DNA of 64,000 bases from Apophysomyces variabilis (lineage: Eukaryota; Mucoromycota; Mucoromycetes; Mucorales; Mucoraceae), in the NCBI GenBank assembly GCA_002749535.1, contig MZZL01000117.1, forward strand, positions 124,001-188,000, given 5' to 3'. Below, in pieces: positions 25,070-37,861 of the stretch. Below the pieces are notes generated by a model. That model was not told the DNA's origin and searched no databases. It saw only the letters and a program-made list of their open reading frames with translations. Made by a program: the position numbers and the translations under genes. Within the stretch, counting starts at the first letter, position 1. Every line of letters begins with the position of its first letter.

Positions 25070-28000
25070 GGAGGGGAAGAGGGAGGAGAGAGAGGGGGAA
25101 GGTGAACCGTGCTATGAGAGTGTGAGAGAGATAGAGAGAGAGAGGTAAAAGGGGGATAAAGTGCTTTATATAGTAAAATTAAGGGTAAAGGAAGAGTGGC
25201 TCGGGAAAAGGGAAGAAAAGGATCAGTGATAGGTGATGACCCTTTCGATGGTTGTACCAAACAATGGGAGACCAGATAAAGTTCCTCAAAAAGTGACCCA
25301 ATAATAATGCAGCTGACCATTTTTGGTGATGGGCCCTTGAATCAAGTCATATGCTTTCGATGAACTTTTCGGCGAAAACGAACGCTGATTGGAACGGATA
25401 AGGAATCCTTCACTCTTCTCTTGTACTTTCTCACCATTCGTTCTTCAAAAATTTCTCACACCGAAAAGACAAAAAAAAAGAGATCATGTTTTTCTTCGTT
25501 TCCCTTTTGCCTTAAGGTACGGAATTCCCATTCATTCATATCATCTTACTGTTCAATGCAATGCAATGCAATCTAAAAAGTTGTCATATATATATAAACC
25601 TTTCATTATTCATATTGACATTGAGAAATAGATGTCAATGATCTTTTTTTTTTGGGTAGGTGACGAAGAAAAAAAGAAATGGACCCTATCCCAAATAAAG
25701 AATGCGTGCGAAAAACTAATCAAAAAGTTAAAAAACGAAAAAAAAAAAAAGACGGTCGATTAGATCTTTCCGAAAAGGGAATGTATCAGGTGTTTTGCTG
25801 AAGATGATTTGGTAACCAATACTCTGTCTTAGCCTCTTGAATTTTTCTAACACAAAGCGATCCACAGAAACAGAGACACACACATAAGCTGATGTTGAAC
25901 TCGAACGATGATCAAAAAGAAACATTGCGGCCTATTTCGGTAAGATCCATGATCGACCATTTCCTGAACCTTACTTGTTCCTCTTCTTCCAAAAGGTGCG
26001 AGAATCCCTATTAAGACAACGGACTTTTTTCCATGTTCCAGGTGAAAAAAATTTTCGTCTTCTATTTCTAAACAGTGCTTGTGGGACCAAAGAATGGATT
26101 ACGGAAAAGAATGACGCGTTCTATTTGCCCGCTTCTCCCGATACCGTTACATTACGCCCAACGTAAACGCATCCAAATAATCTCTATTGAACATTGAAAA
26201 TAAATAATAAAAATAACAAGCTCTGTTTTCATAAGTTACAGTCGGGACAACAAAAGCAAGCTGTTTTCAACTGAAACAGTGAAACATAACATTGGGTCTT
26301 ACCAACTCAGCAAACACCCATTCTTAGTAGATACTAGTAGGATTTTAGAAACAACTTGCGATTCCATCCTGTTCCCTTTTCCCAGCGCCACAAAGGCACA
26401 GCCAACGTCTTTTTCCGGCGACACTAGCGAAAATGAAAAAAGAAAGAACCACAGTCTATGTGTCTCCTTATCAAAAACATGACAAAAAAGAAAAAAAGAA
26501 GCTAACGTAACACGTAATAATCTCGATGATGTCGTTACAATATGACGTATTTGAAGCACATGGCGGTACGCATCTTTTTTTTTTCTTATTTTTTGAGCTG
26601 TCAATCAATTAACTGACTTAGGTGGTAAACCAGGTTATCAGAAACTGTGGGAATTTTTCGCTTGAGACACTTCTTCTAGCCAAACGATGCAACATAATAG
26701 AATATGGAGACGCTCTCCTCCAAAGAAGCTATATAGTCTTTTCTGATATTGTCCGTTTGTTGACAAAGAGAAATAACATAGAAAGCAAGTTATGTTGGTA
26801 GCTTCCATCTAATAGAATATTCTGAAGGTAGTCTTTTAAACTGTTCCTATAACTATCACACAAGCTTGTCTTTGAAGAAGGAGCTTGTCAGAGGCGTTAA
26901 TAATTGATCTGGAATTGGATATAAAGCAATTAATGGGTTTCTTGGGAACTTTCCTAAGATAACAATTATATGCAGCAAGCGGACTTAGTATCCATCTTCT
27001 CTATTTTCTTTCTTTGTGGGCTTGGCATCCCTTGCATCACTCAGTGACCGTTTCGTTATTCACCATTGCTTTCACAACCTCAAGATATGTAACACACAAG
27101 CTGGAGGACTGTATCTGGCCAGTTGAATAGACTAGACAGTTGCTGACCGAATATACTGGAAAGAACAAAGATGTCGAAAAATTTCATCCACTGCAATTCA
27201 GAATACACCCAATCTTTGTAAAAACCACAATGGTGTCGCAAAACAGAAATAGATCCTTCAATCCTTGATGAGAAGACTCCTAATCCATGCATATCTATAT
27301 TCCCTATCAGGATGCTTGGAAGAGTGCTGTCGCTCAAGCAATACTATCTCACGTATCGTATATGAAAATTGTGAAAGTATCCGGTAAAAGCAATAATAAA
27401 GTAGAGAGAGACGTTGCCGATTGTCGTCAAAATATGGTGTATTGAGTGTGGACTAGGGGAACAAAGGGGCAAAAGTTAGGGTTGCGACATGCTAGAAATT
27501 GCCGCTACTGTCTTATCACCCAATTTGATTTCGCGATGACAGAAAGTCTATTCTTTTGCATTGTTTACAATCTAACGAGGACCTTAAAAGTTGCATGCAA
27601 AAGCAAGAGAGAAAAAAGGATCCTAGGCTCATAGGTCACACAGCAGAAAGACACGGTTTGCAGAAGCATCAGGAAGAGCAAAGGCTGTAAAAAAGATTGA
27701 TATTTCCATGATTGATGTATGTTTCGACGCGGTCATGGAAACCATGGCTTCATGGGCTATTTGGCGATGAAGAATACCATGGAAGATAACGAGCAAAGTC
27801 TGCTATTCGAGGAGGGAACGACCAGTTCGTGATGCTGCAAGATAGCATGCTCAATAAGCTAAACAAGAAATCGCCGATGCCCTCTTCAAAAAAAAAAAAA
27901 ATAACAGCAAGATGCAATAAGAATGCCATGCTGAGAAAGGCAAATCTGAAGGGGAGAATTTTCCATTGCCAAAGGTTGGGGACTGTGCAACTACTCCGCT

Positions 28001-30658
28001 AGTCCGCGGCTCGAACATGGACTCGGTCAGCTTCAGTACGCCCATGCAATGAAAAATAAGGCCAGATCTTGACTGGAGGAGACGGATGCTAAAAGCCAAC
28101 TGTGCAGAGGAAGAAGATTTAGACAAACAAAAAAGAACCGCCAACGTTTCTAGCACTAAGTAAGGAATTGGCGTTGTTCAACCAACTACAATGGTATGGA
28201 ATTGCTTGCTATAAGTGTTTATATGGCCAGTAAATTGAAACTACATCACTCTGTGAAATGGTTATCCAAAAGAAGCCGGACGGATATAATTGCCTCCCTT
28301 AACAAACTGAATTACAGAACTGAATCATTCGGCACTTAAAGAGACTATTGTATAACTTGATCATTTCCACGTAAAACACGAGGGCTCAATATTCGCTCAG
28401 GAAACGATGGAAAGATAAACTGAAATTTGCATCTAAATTTTTGTCGTAAGACTACTCTCTCTTCTATCGTCCTCTGCCAATGCCATGCGTAGAAGTTTTA
28501 GGCTAATGAGACCAGAAATAAACTTTGTTCATCCCAACCAAAAAAAAAAGGAATCGTGCTTGCCTATTAGAGCGTTTTATCTATTGTTTTATGCAATCGA
28601 CCGATATAGCGTTGTGGCATTAATATCCTACATTAGCAAGACCATGTCTGTTCGACAAACTTCCACTATCATTGTAAGTCAAATACAACAGTAACTAGGC
28701 AAGACATTCCGCTGCCAAGATCATAAATTGCTTTCCAGTTTCGGTAGCGTATACAACCAGATAATCCAATATCCATTCCTTGAACCTTTGCATGGATATG
28801 GCAGTGAAATGGAAGTGATGCTTGAAAACAACTGTAAATAAGCCGTCGCACTGACGGCTGTTCATGTGATGGCTTGAAAATCTTATTGTTAGGGCCAATG
28901 AGGCCACTTTTGTCATTATAAATCAATCATTCCGCGGCAAAAAAGCTGCATAATCGCAAGAAAGGTGCGTATCATATAATGTATGGCTTTGCTATGAAAC
29001 TTGTGCAGCTTTAAATTAAGCAAACTATGCGACCTATGTACAACTTACATGCAATTTATGCTAACCATGAGATGTTTTCCTCCCATAATGAGCGTCTGTA
29101 TCGCAGCGGACACACATGTTAGATCTCTTCTTTACTCGGATTTTTTTTTTACATGGTGTGGGCAACCATAGGAGGTTTTTATCTGCGAAAGACATTGTCA
29201 GCAAAGAATCTGTTCTGGTACCCTTAATGGTATTCTCTAGGAGTTATCTGTTTTCTCGCTTCCTTGCAATTACCGCCGAGTACTTTACGCGTTTCAGAGC
29301 CACATGTGATGTTCCTCAGCCAACGTTTACTTTTGTTGTTCATATAGTTACCACGCCGTCGGGGCTCTTACGTCTGCCCAGTGGGTCCAGCACCGACCAC
29401 GCTCTGTAACCGGTAGACTAAATTGAACTACAGAGTGAAAAAAAATTGGTAAATGGTATCAGCACCCTAAGTGACATTGGGGAAATTTGTGTGGGTCTTG
29501 ATTAAAAAATGCTCTCTAGAACTCTAAGGTGCATTTCCTGTCAGGAGCGAGCATCATTTACAACAATAGCTCCACGATAACATCGAGAGTCAACAGTAGA
29601 TACGTGATGCGAGTGAAGGGAAGTGCTGACATTCATGCATATCAAAGATGTTCTCTTTTACCGAAGAAACAGAGAGAGGCTGGTGTGTCATGTACGCATG
29701 AAACGTAGACACACTATACGCCGACAAGGTCGGAATGATTTTTTGATCTACGATCGCGGCGACAGATCGATTGGCTATTAAATATCTGGCAAAGGGAGTA
29801 GGCGAAAAACTTTTTCAAGTTCAACCGCCAGCCAACCATGGCTTCAGAAGCAAAAGGTTGACCACTTCAACCTGGACAGATTGGCGGATACCCCCTGATA
29901 CAGATGTAAATGACTAGCAACAATTGCTGCACTCTCGGTGTAACATCAGTGCTCTGGCGTGGATAAATTTAGTAATGGGACATAAGCAGCATGATTTTTG
30001 GACTCGGTAATACCTCTCAGTTTTAGACATTAAATGTGCTACGTGTTACAATAGTGATACGATTTTACTACGATCCCATAATTCGGTGGCATCGTTGCTT
30101 TCTCTCTGATCTGTGAAAAGATCCACTTTACTTTGATTGAAGCAGAGAGATACACGAGTGCCCTGATACACATGCTTAGTAGGTGTCGTGTGAGATCTAT
30201 CATTCATCTGCAAGTCTGCGTACAATTCCGTTTTCAGAGTAGTATAGATGTCGCCCTTAATGCGTCACATGCGCCGCCAAACTTAAATCTGGTCTTGGTT
30301 TTATTAACTTGATTCTCCCATCTGGAGAGGTGGTTTCGTTGGGTGTTATGCATCAACTTGATTGTTGCTATGTCTCGTTCTATCGTATCTTCTCTTAGTT
30401 TAGTTTTTTGGGGTGTCAAGGCACCATCAACCTGGCAGGCATCCTTTTCGGACGTGATGGAACATGCGATTCTCTCCTGTGTTTATATGTCCGCCGGATG
30501 TAAGACAGATGCAAGTAGCCAACCCGAACGCTGCGATCTAGAGGAACAGTTACTGCATGTGTCAGATCGCCACAACAAATATAAAAAAAATTTTAATGTC
30601 GTTGTTGGAGTTTTTGGCGTTTTCTTCTTTCCCCTTATCTTTTTTTTTCCGTACCACG
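25070..30658. other. Long gene-poor region
   Basis: There are 5.6 kb with no gene I can support. The first 250 bp are the pyrimidine-rich leader and promoter of the permease gene. The rest is AT-rich with short open frames of up to about 100 codons, none with recognisable domains, and several A or T homopolymer runs (25740, 27889, 29142). I saw no tRNA, rRNA or clear transposon ends. Decayed mobile elements, a noncoding transcript or a highly divergent gene cannot be ruled out. Confidence 0.45.
25166..25172 (-). promoter_or_regulatory. Probable TATA box of the permease gene
   Basis: TATATAAAG on the minus strand about 100 bp upstream of the permease ATG at 25069, followed by a pyrimidine-rich leader (CTCTCTCT runs at 25085-25145), a common promoter layout in fungi. 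Confidence 0.5.
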
Positions 30659-31499
30659 ATGAAAAACCCGTTCCAAAAGCAACCTCAGAAAGAAACTCAA
30701 CAGCAAGAAACAACAATGGTGGTGAACGCATGGGAATCTGATGCAGGCGAACATATAGAAACCGTTGAAGGAGTCCAGACGGTGACTATCACAGAAAAAA
30801 CAGAAGTTCAGGATCATCATCATCATCAAACCGTCGTTACCGATTCGGTGCAAGAGACCGAAAAGATTGACCATGAAGCTGCCAAGGCTGATATCATAGT
30901 GGAACAGGAAGTGGCCGAACCTCATCATAAACCGAACAAAGGACGGCTCTTCTTTCGCTTCTGGCAGGTCATCGCTGCTATTGGCGCCTTTGGATTCCAA
31001 GTCGGCGCGACACCCGTAAGCAGAGCTGCGAGTTACTGCTTACTCTTGCTAAACTCACCATAATCCGTAGTATTCCCATCAACCCATGCCCTTCTCCACA
31101 AAGGGTCTGCTTTATTATGTGTATGCTATTTGCTGGGTCTCCTTCTTGTGGAGTCTCTTCATGATCTTTGTCTATCTGACCAGACGGTTTGGTCACGCTG
31201 GAAAAGTGAAGCGCCCATTACTTTTTGTTGTCGATCTGCTGTTAGCTGCTATGTTTGGTGTAGGCATCTTTTACGAGATTGCAGAATACAGATGTCCTCC
31301 TGGATATTATGATGGCTGGTAAGACAAATCTTTTTCACCCAAACGACGTTTTCTTTTTGTTTTCTGATGGGTCTTCTTTAGGTGCAACTTTTTCAATACC
31401 GGTTTATTCTTCTTAATGTCCCTTTTTGTCACCTATGTTCTTCTGGCACTATGGGATCTGTTTGGTGGACTATCTTTCCTACGTTCCAAGCAGAAATGA
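30659..31499 (+). CDS. Four-helix membrane protein, MARVEL-like
   Basis: Three exons join in frame: 30659-31015, 31071-31318 and 31382-31499, giving 240 residues. The N-terminal about 95 residues are hydrophilic, Gln/Glu-rich, with a short His run (DHHHHQ) near residue 60. Four hydrophobic segments follow: about 103-120, 130-152 (LLYYVYAICWVSFLWSLFMI), 165-187 (LLFVVDLLLAAMFGVGIFYE) and 210-230 (FFLMSLFVTYVLLALWDLFG), ending in a basic tail (RSKQK). The topology, with cytosolic ends and a pair of Cys in the last extracellular loop (about residues 192 and 203), resembles MARVEL/Nce102-type proteins of plasma-membrane domains. That assignment is from topology, not a decisive motif. Confidence 0.75.
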
Positions 31500-32670
31500 A
31501 GATAGTCTACAGCCTAGTTACCTTTTCCATTGTTTACTCTTTGTAATACTTTTATTATAATTAATCTGGTTAAAACACTTTACAATACAAACTATTTCGC
31601 TTATTCATTACGATTTTAGCAAAAGATTCAAAACTTCGCTTTGTTTGAGATATCAGAAAGATGAATACTGCAAAATCAAAATAAATACTATTCTCACGAA
31701 GAGGAAACGACGCTTGCTAAATTCTTTTAGTCCGAAAGGGGACGTCTTTTTTTTCAATCAACGGCTATCCTGAGATTGAAATACCCAAGTCTGATCCTTT
31801 CCATTTCCAGTATTTGATCCGACAGCATTCTTTTTTTTATTCCTGCGTGCTGCAATGTGCTATTCGTTTGTTTAGCAGGACCCATCAAAAAGGTCTAATG
31901 CCGTGAAACCATTATCTGGTATATCATTCTCCCATCCGTAGACTTTTTATTGTTATTACTAACTAAGGGTCTTACGCTGATCAACCGGGCGGCATACAGC
32001 CAGAACCTTGGTTTGCAGGCAAAATTGCAGATGAGCTCAGATATGATAACGAACAAAAACTGGCAAAAATCAAGCAAACGCTAACATAGGAAAACGAAGA
32101 TTTTGGGAAAGATGAGCATTGAATTGCTTCTCTAATTTTCAATTTCTTTTAAGGTCGATGTAACACCAAAAATTACGTCCTTAACACTGCAAAAACTTAA
32201 TAGTTTGATACATTGTCTTTTGCAAGAATCGAAACTTGGAAACAATGGAACTTTTTCTATGTCTTCTATACATATAGCTAATCTGATTTCTTCATATGCT
32301 TCATGCTCTATGGAAAGACATCTCCATATTGTGAATCAGATTGTGACAAGCATAAAAGGCATCTTCTTCCTTTCCAATAGCGGCCGGTGCAAATGCGCAA
32401 TCATATCATTGCTGCAACTTCACTATATCAAATCCGCCAATATCATGGCATTGTATCTGATATTCTTTGATTGTTGATAAAGGGCAATAGTTTCGGATAC
32501 GCCATCTCTCTCCCATTCATTCGACGATAGTTCCAAGCGTTCATTGTTGATGAAGGCCATGGTGGAAAGACTGATATTTAAGCCCAGTTTCTGGCCATGT
32601 GCCGAACACGACAATTGTCCGTGACTGGCCAACGGTTCTGTGACTGCTAAAATGGGATGTAAAAGTAAAA

Positions 32671-32743
32671 TGCTCCCTGCCAGGATCGAACTGGCGACCT
32701 TCAGATTATGAGACTGACGCGCTGCCAACTGCGCTAAGGAAGC
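32671..32743 (-). tRNA. tRNA-Met (anticodon CAT), elongator type
   Basis: The minus strand folds into a 73-nt cloverleaf. The acceptor stem GCTTCCT pairs with AGGGAGC (one T-G pair), followed by discriminator A. The D-arm contains TAGCGCAGTTGGCAGCGC (A box). The anticodon loop CTCATAA carries CAT, and the T-arm GCCAGTTCGATCCTGGC has a five-base-pair stem. The variable loop is short and there is no intron. TTTT four bases beyond the 3' end can stop RNA polymerase III. The acceptor pair G1-C72 and the D-arm fit elongator rather than initiator tRNA-Met (initiators usually start A1-U72). Confidence 0.95.
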
Positions 32744-33800
32744 TTTGGTTTCTTGACCCCTTGTGTGATAGTTTTTCAGGCCTCACCACTCGAGTAAATG
32801 CAACATGGAAAGAATGAAAAGATGGAGCCTTTGGGAGTAAGAATGGTGGAAAGTTTGTCTTGATCTTCAAGAAATACACGGCTAGGTACACTACACGTTG
32901 GCCTAGGTGCGTGACCTTTGCTCTTGGTTTGGTGCACACCTGCCTTGTACGTGCACAACTCCTATAGACCCGGTTGGTACACCACAATCAATTATTTGTA
33001 CACGCACATCCGCTTCGGACGTAAATGGTCATTTGGTGTAACTTGGAAAACACAACTGAATCCTTCCTCCCATTCTTTCCCAGTGATCGCATGCTTTTCC
33101 TAACCCATGTCCTTAGCGTTTACCTCCGTTTTGTATGGTTTCAATTTTAAGTTAGTTCTAGTGAATTCCCTTCTTAGGTCGAATAGTTTCAGAGGAAATA
33201 AAGACATGAGGAAAGGACCTCTTTCGCGAAAAAGGAGGAAGAGGAATTTCCTAGGAGAAAAGAACCTTTTGAACTAAAAAAGAACCGGAACCACATTGTA
33301 CTTGCAAACATCTTTTCTGGGTACAGTGAATTTGGAGTGTCTTTGAGATTGCTTTTGAGAAAGGATCTAAGGAACTCATCTTTACTGCTAAGATTGTTTG
33401 AAGTGACATTGTTTATTTGGTGAACTCCCTTTGTTATCTTCCTTCATATATTTTATTTTGTTTTCACACTCTTCTACTACCCTTCGTTATATCTTTTCCT
33501 TAACCCGACCCTCCCTCAATTGTATTTGTTTGAACAGTTGATATTTTGTGAATTCATTATTCACACTTGTTGTTGTACTTTTATGTCTGGTACTATTTTT
33601 ATTTACTTCTACCCCTATCCTTCTTTTTATACTTACTTATTACAGTATATAAGCACCGCATGGGTCATTTTGACCTGATGTGCTGTACTTTTCCGGCCAT
33701 ACACAGGACCAACATGCGACATGGAATTTACGTCGAAATCACAGAAAATGTCCAGAGTATTCACGATGAACACATTTACGTACACAACAATTACACTGGT

Positions 33801-34121
33801 TGTAGTGCACCTAAATGGGGTGCACTGAGAGGGGGTGTGCGAGCGGAAACCAAAACCGACTGAGCGATCCTGAAGTTTGTTGTATCCGCAAGTGATCAAC
33901 AAAGGTATTAATGAAGCTCAGTCACTTTCGGTGCTCTAAATCCAATTTTACTAGTCGAGACATATAAAAGGGAGCAACTTATACTCTAAATAAAAGATAT
34001 ACCAAAGTCTCACAGTATTTTACTGTTCCCTTTTTCTCTTGCAATCTACACGCGTATTTTTTCGACTTGTTACTTGAATATTTCAAAGTTAACAATGCAG
34101 TGTATAAAACCAGGTGTAACA
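33801..34121 (+). mobile_element. Possible solo LTR
   Basis: About 321 bp beginning TGTAGTGCACC and ending GGTGTAACA, so the ends are TG...CA and partly inverted copies of each other. Inside are TATAAAAG (33963-33970) and AATAAA (33989-33994), the promoter and poly(A) layout expected of a retrotransposon LTR. Just inside the 5' end, AGTGCACC and GGTGCACT form a perfect inverted repeat. It lies about 1.1 kb from the tRNA gene. No target-site duplication was found, no second copy exists in the window, and there is no primer-binding site, so this is tentative. Confidence 0.25.
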
Positions 34122-35188
34122 CGTCATGATAAATTACATACGACATCTGTTTCTCAAGTACATCCATGGACCTTACCTATCGACACAATTTCGCCTTTTG
34201 TATCTTTTGTTATCTTCATTTTTCTATTGGTAGTCTTAATATGTCTTTGGCCTGAGGACAAACTTAGTTTCCTTGAAGGCAATGGAAATAAATATAATGG
34301 GATCCGAGAGAAAAATCGCAGCGAATTTTACCACACCTTTTCTGCTCAATCGAACAAGTGGCACTCTACGCTTAGATTGCACCTATTCAATTGGTTGTCT
34401 TTATTTTTTTTAATCTTCCCTTTTTAAACCTCCTTATTGTTGTTTCGTTTTAGCTGTTGTTGAGTTATTGTTGTCATTGGATCATCGGACGATCATTGAA
34501 GCAAGTAACTAGCAATAGGCTTATTGTGTCATATTTTGTATTCCCATTTGAGATCCTATTTCATTGTACCCTTCTGCCATCGCTTAGTATATCTATTTCA
34601 TCGAGATCTTTTTCTTATCTGTATACTTTTTCTAGTGTTTGTTCTGCGAACATCTTTTATTATTTCTAACGTGTACTTCCAACCCCCATACAAACACCGC
34701 ACGCGTCATTTTTTTGTCGGATCCTTAGATTCTTTTCCCCTAGTTGTCTTGCTTCCATTCAGAACGATGATAATTTCCGGAATGCTCAAACCAGCCTTGT
34801 CAAAAGCAAAGAATAAAAGATAACTCTTGAATTATTGATTGATTTCTTCATTGTTTTTATTGAATGTTATTATAATGATATTTATATTTTACAAAATAGA
34901 ATATACTAAATGAATATAATCTATGTATAATAGCTTTCACTAGAAAATACTAGGAATATCTATTTCAATTTATGTGTATAATACTTCTAAAATATTCAAG
35001 TAGTATCTATAATGATCTTTAAGATCACATGTTCAGAATAACAGTTTCCAGTAACCAGAATTGGTCAGCTTAAATTTTTACTTTAGTGGTGACATATTAC
35101 TATGTGGAGCGATCTTGTCCATGACATTTTCAAAGCTATTTTAATAAATAATCAGGTCTTCATAAAATGTAGCCTAAGATCAGTATAA

Positions 35189-35311
35189 TCGACCCTCATT
35201 GCCACGGCAACTTCTTTCAAACTGGCTGGGAAAACCGAACAAGCACGTGATCAGCGTACCGGCTTCGGTTACGGTCACTACCGGAAGTCTAAGGGCACCC
35301 GCAAGATTTGA
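35189..35311 (+). pseudogene. Codon-biased orphan coding fragment, 40 codons
   Basis: A frame open from 35189 to the TGA at 35309-35311 ends GFGYGHYRKSKGTRKI. Its codons are markedly richer in C/G at the third position (GGC TTC GGT TAC GGT CAC) than the AT-rich DNA around it, matching the style of highly expressed genes such as the DED1 and SOD2 genes here. There is no start codon, and an in-frame TAA lies immediately upstream. It looks like the 3' end of a highly expressed gene copied into this place. I do not recognise the parent protein. It could instead be the last exon of a gene whose other exons I missed. Confidence 0.3.
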
Positions 35312-35699
35312 AACGCGTCTGCTGTTTTATAAGGTGTGGATTTAGTCGTTCACATGGGTGTAAAAGTAACAGATGTGAAGCTGAAAATCAACATTATAAA
35401 ACTGTTATATTGCCCGAACAGTTATCTGATTTGCAGACCTCCATAGAAATTGACAATGATGGAATGGCGCTCATTTCACCATTAGAAAGAATCAATAACA
35501 TGCAAAATAAATGTTCACCTTAGTTCATTATAGATGAATGAAAATGTCTAACTAATTCTGACATAAATTACTTTTCAAAATGTGGTGACTATACTTCCTA
35601 CAGCAACACTTCATTTTTACCGTAACTATCCGTATAAAATAAACGCTTGTTTATATCGTCTTTTCCATTTAGTTTTCATTTTGATTGGGTCCAGCCCTG

Positions 35700-35770
35700 T
35701 TCCTCAGTTCCTCGGTTCCTCGGTTCAGTTTTAGTTCGGTTCGGTTCAATTCCTTGCTAGAACTGAACCG
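35700..35770. repeat. TTCCTCGG tandem repeat joined to a 14-bp inverted repeat
   Basis: Three tandem 8-bp units (TTCCTCAG, TTCCTCGG, TTCCTCGG at 35700-35723) run into an inverted repeat. The left arm is CGGTTCAGTTTTAG (35721-35734) and the right arm CTAGAACTGAACCG (35757-35770), which pair along all 14 positions with one G-T pair. The 22-base loop again contains TTCGG-TTCGG units. The function is unknown. Confidence 0.55.
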
Positions 35771-36844
35771 TGCGGCACCTAAACTGATAGAAACTCAGCA
35801 TATTTAGCTTCTAGTAATAAGTCCTCTATTTTCTAATACAAACACAAGTTAAACAAGAATACTAATGTATGTGTCTTTGTTAACATTTAGTCTTTGACAA
35901 GTGAAACATGGAATAACGGCTTAATATTTGTGAAAGAGATAATAACGCCTTTCAATTCCTTTTTGATGAGGGTCATTAACATGATACAGTTTTCATCGCT
36001 CATAGAACCAACGACACTTTCCCGGATATTGTTTAAGGAGTCAATTTCAGCTTAACTAAATTACCAAAGTCATCTGTTCTGCGTTTTTGCAAATATTCGC
36101 TTTTGCAAATTGCTTATATACCCCTCATTGATTCTTTGCTCTAAGCAATCCTGTATCGTACGGTCGTATTAGGTAGAAACCTTTTAAAGGCAGTGACAAT
36201 ATCATTAATCCAATATTTGCTAACAAAGCAAGAGTTTGTAGCTTGTAGTGAGGTGTGCATGCACCGTTAAACGACCCTGGCAATCACATATGCGGTATGT
36301 ATTATAATATCAATATTAATTCGTTAAAACAATCTAAGGTGCCTTGCGCAAGAGCTAACTTTTAGTCTACAACTTTGTCTTAAAAAGTCTCTAATACATG
36401 TAGTCTGCGATATAGAGCCAATTTTTACTCAAAATTACTTACTATTGCTTGTTACGTTGATTATGTCTCGCGAAAATCGTTGGATGCGGGGTGAAAAACT
36501 GAGCTTTTATGCATCGTTTTCTTACATCATATCCAATCAGCTGCGTGGATTTCCAATGACTAAGCATCACATCTATTATCCGGTGGGTACTTTTATGCAA
36601 GCAAAAGTCAACGACGGAAATAAAGCAGATGCTAGATAATAAATCATGTAGGAAGGATAAAACGTCCAGAAACAGTGATAACTACCTGTAAAGAACCAGT
36701 TACAGGTTATTACGTCATATCTCCATCACTTGCCCGGGGGTGACGGGGAATTCATGGGTGAGTGTAACAAAGCGCGATGCCATAAATTTTCATTTGCGGC
36801 CCATAGGTTTGGCCGCTTTTTTTTACCAATCTTTTCTCACAAGT

Positions 36845-37861
36845 ATGCTTTCTTTCACCACACGTACCGTCCGAACTGCTTCTGTTATCAAGCCTGCTCT
36901 TCGTTCATTGACTGCCGTTCGAACGAAGGTTACTTTGCCTGACCTCCCATACAGCTATGATGTACGTGTGCATGTGATATATCGGGGAAAAAGTTTGACA
37001 CGCAATAGGCCTTAGAACCCCATATCAATACCGAGATTATGAAGCTCCATCATTCTAAGCATCATCAGGCTTACGTCAATGGTTTCAACGCTGCCGAGGA
37101 TAAATTGAAGAACGCGTTCCAGGCCAATGATTTGACCCAACAAATTGCTCTTCAACAAGCCTTAAAGTTCAATGGTGGAGGTAGGTAAATGAACAGTAAT
37201 TAAGCGAAGGCCTAACTTTAGCTCTGTTTAGGTCACATTAACCACACTCTTTTCTGGCAAAATTTGGCACCCAAGAGTGAAGGCGGAGGTGAATTGCCCA
37301 AGGGTGCTTTGTTGACAGCTATTCAGAAAGAATTTGGCTCCTTCGATAACTTTGTTTCCCAGTTTAACACTGCAGCTGCTGGCGTTCAGGGTAAGTCGCG
37401 CGACAGGGAAAAAAAAGGTGATAAAGCTGAGTTATTAAATCTTTGTGTTCTCCAGGTTCCGGTTGGGCGTGGCTTGTAAGCGACGATCTATAGACGAATT
37501 TCCAGTAATTGACTTGTAAAACCATAGGGCTATAATAAGGCTGCCAAGCGTCTTGAAATCGCAACAACTCCCAATCAAGATCCTTTGCTCTGTAAGCAGT
37601 AAACATTTTAGCCATGTTTAGGTTAACCAATTCCTTTTTACTCCTGTACTAGCTTTGACCCCTCTTTTGGGTGTGGATGTGTGGGAACATGTATGTCATA
37701 GTTTCACTTGCATCAGAAATGTGGGGATAATGTGCTAATTTAAACCGTTTATTTAGGCGTACTATTTGCAATACAAGAACGTCCGTCCCGATTATTTGAA
37801 GGCTATTTGGGAGGTTATCAACTGGAAGACTGTTGCTGAGCGTTTTGCCAAGGCTCAGTAA
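36845..37861 (+). CDS. SOD2: Mitochondrial manganese superoxide dismutase
   Basis: Seven exons join in frame: 36845-36961, 37009-37180, 37232-37390, 37456-37475, 37528-37591, 37653-37690 and 37757-37861, giving 224 residues. The first about 30 residues ([20 protein letters not shown]) are a mitochondrial presequence. The mature protein begins [20 protein letters not shown]. Metal ligands are visible: His in [13 protein letters not shown], His in [13 protein letters not shown], and Asp and His in [26 protein letters not shown] and the Gln/Gly pattern (AAAGVQGSGWAWL) are typical of the Mn rather than the Fe enzyme. It converts superoxide to hydrogen peroxide in the matrix. The enzyme is normal length; one exon is only 20 nt. 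The reading across the first intron was chosen because it gives DALEPH without a gap. Confidence 0.96.

Larger units (their letters stand above)
31500..36844. other. Gene-poor region with one tRNA and repeat-like remnants
   Basis: There are 5.3 kb with no complete protein gene recognised. It contains tRNA-Met (32671-32743), a possible solo LTR (33801-34121), a codon-biased orphan fragment (35189-35311) and a tandem/inverted repeat cluster (35700-35770), each listed separately. The stretch 34820-35040 is exceptionally AT-rich. An 18-nt string matching CACCGCAYGSGTCATTTT occurs at 33655-33672 and again at 34695-34712 after T-rich tracts, hinting at an old duplication. Confidence 0.45.

Noticed and set aside
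29340..29420. tRNA-like string near CCCAGTGGGTCCAGCACC
   Set aside because: It has no complete cloverleaf, no T-loop GTTCGA and no matching acceptor stem.
30343..30741. Open frame of 132 codons overlapping the start of the MARVEL-like gene
   Set aside because: It is in a different frame from the four-helix protein, has no domain, and runs through the pyrimidine-rich leader.
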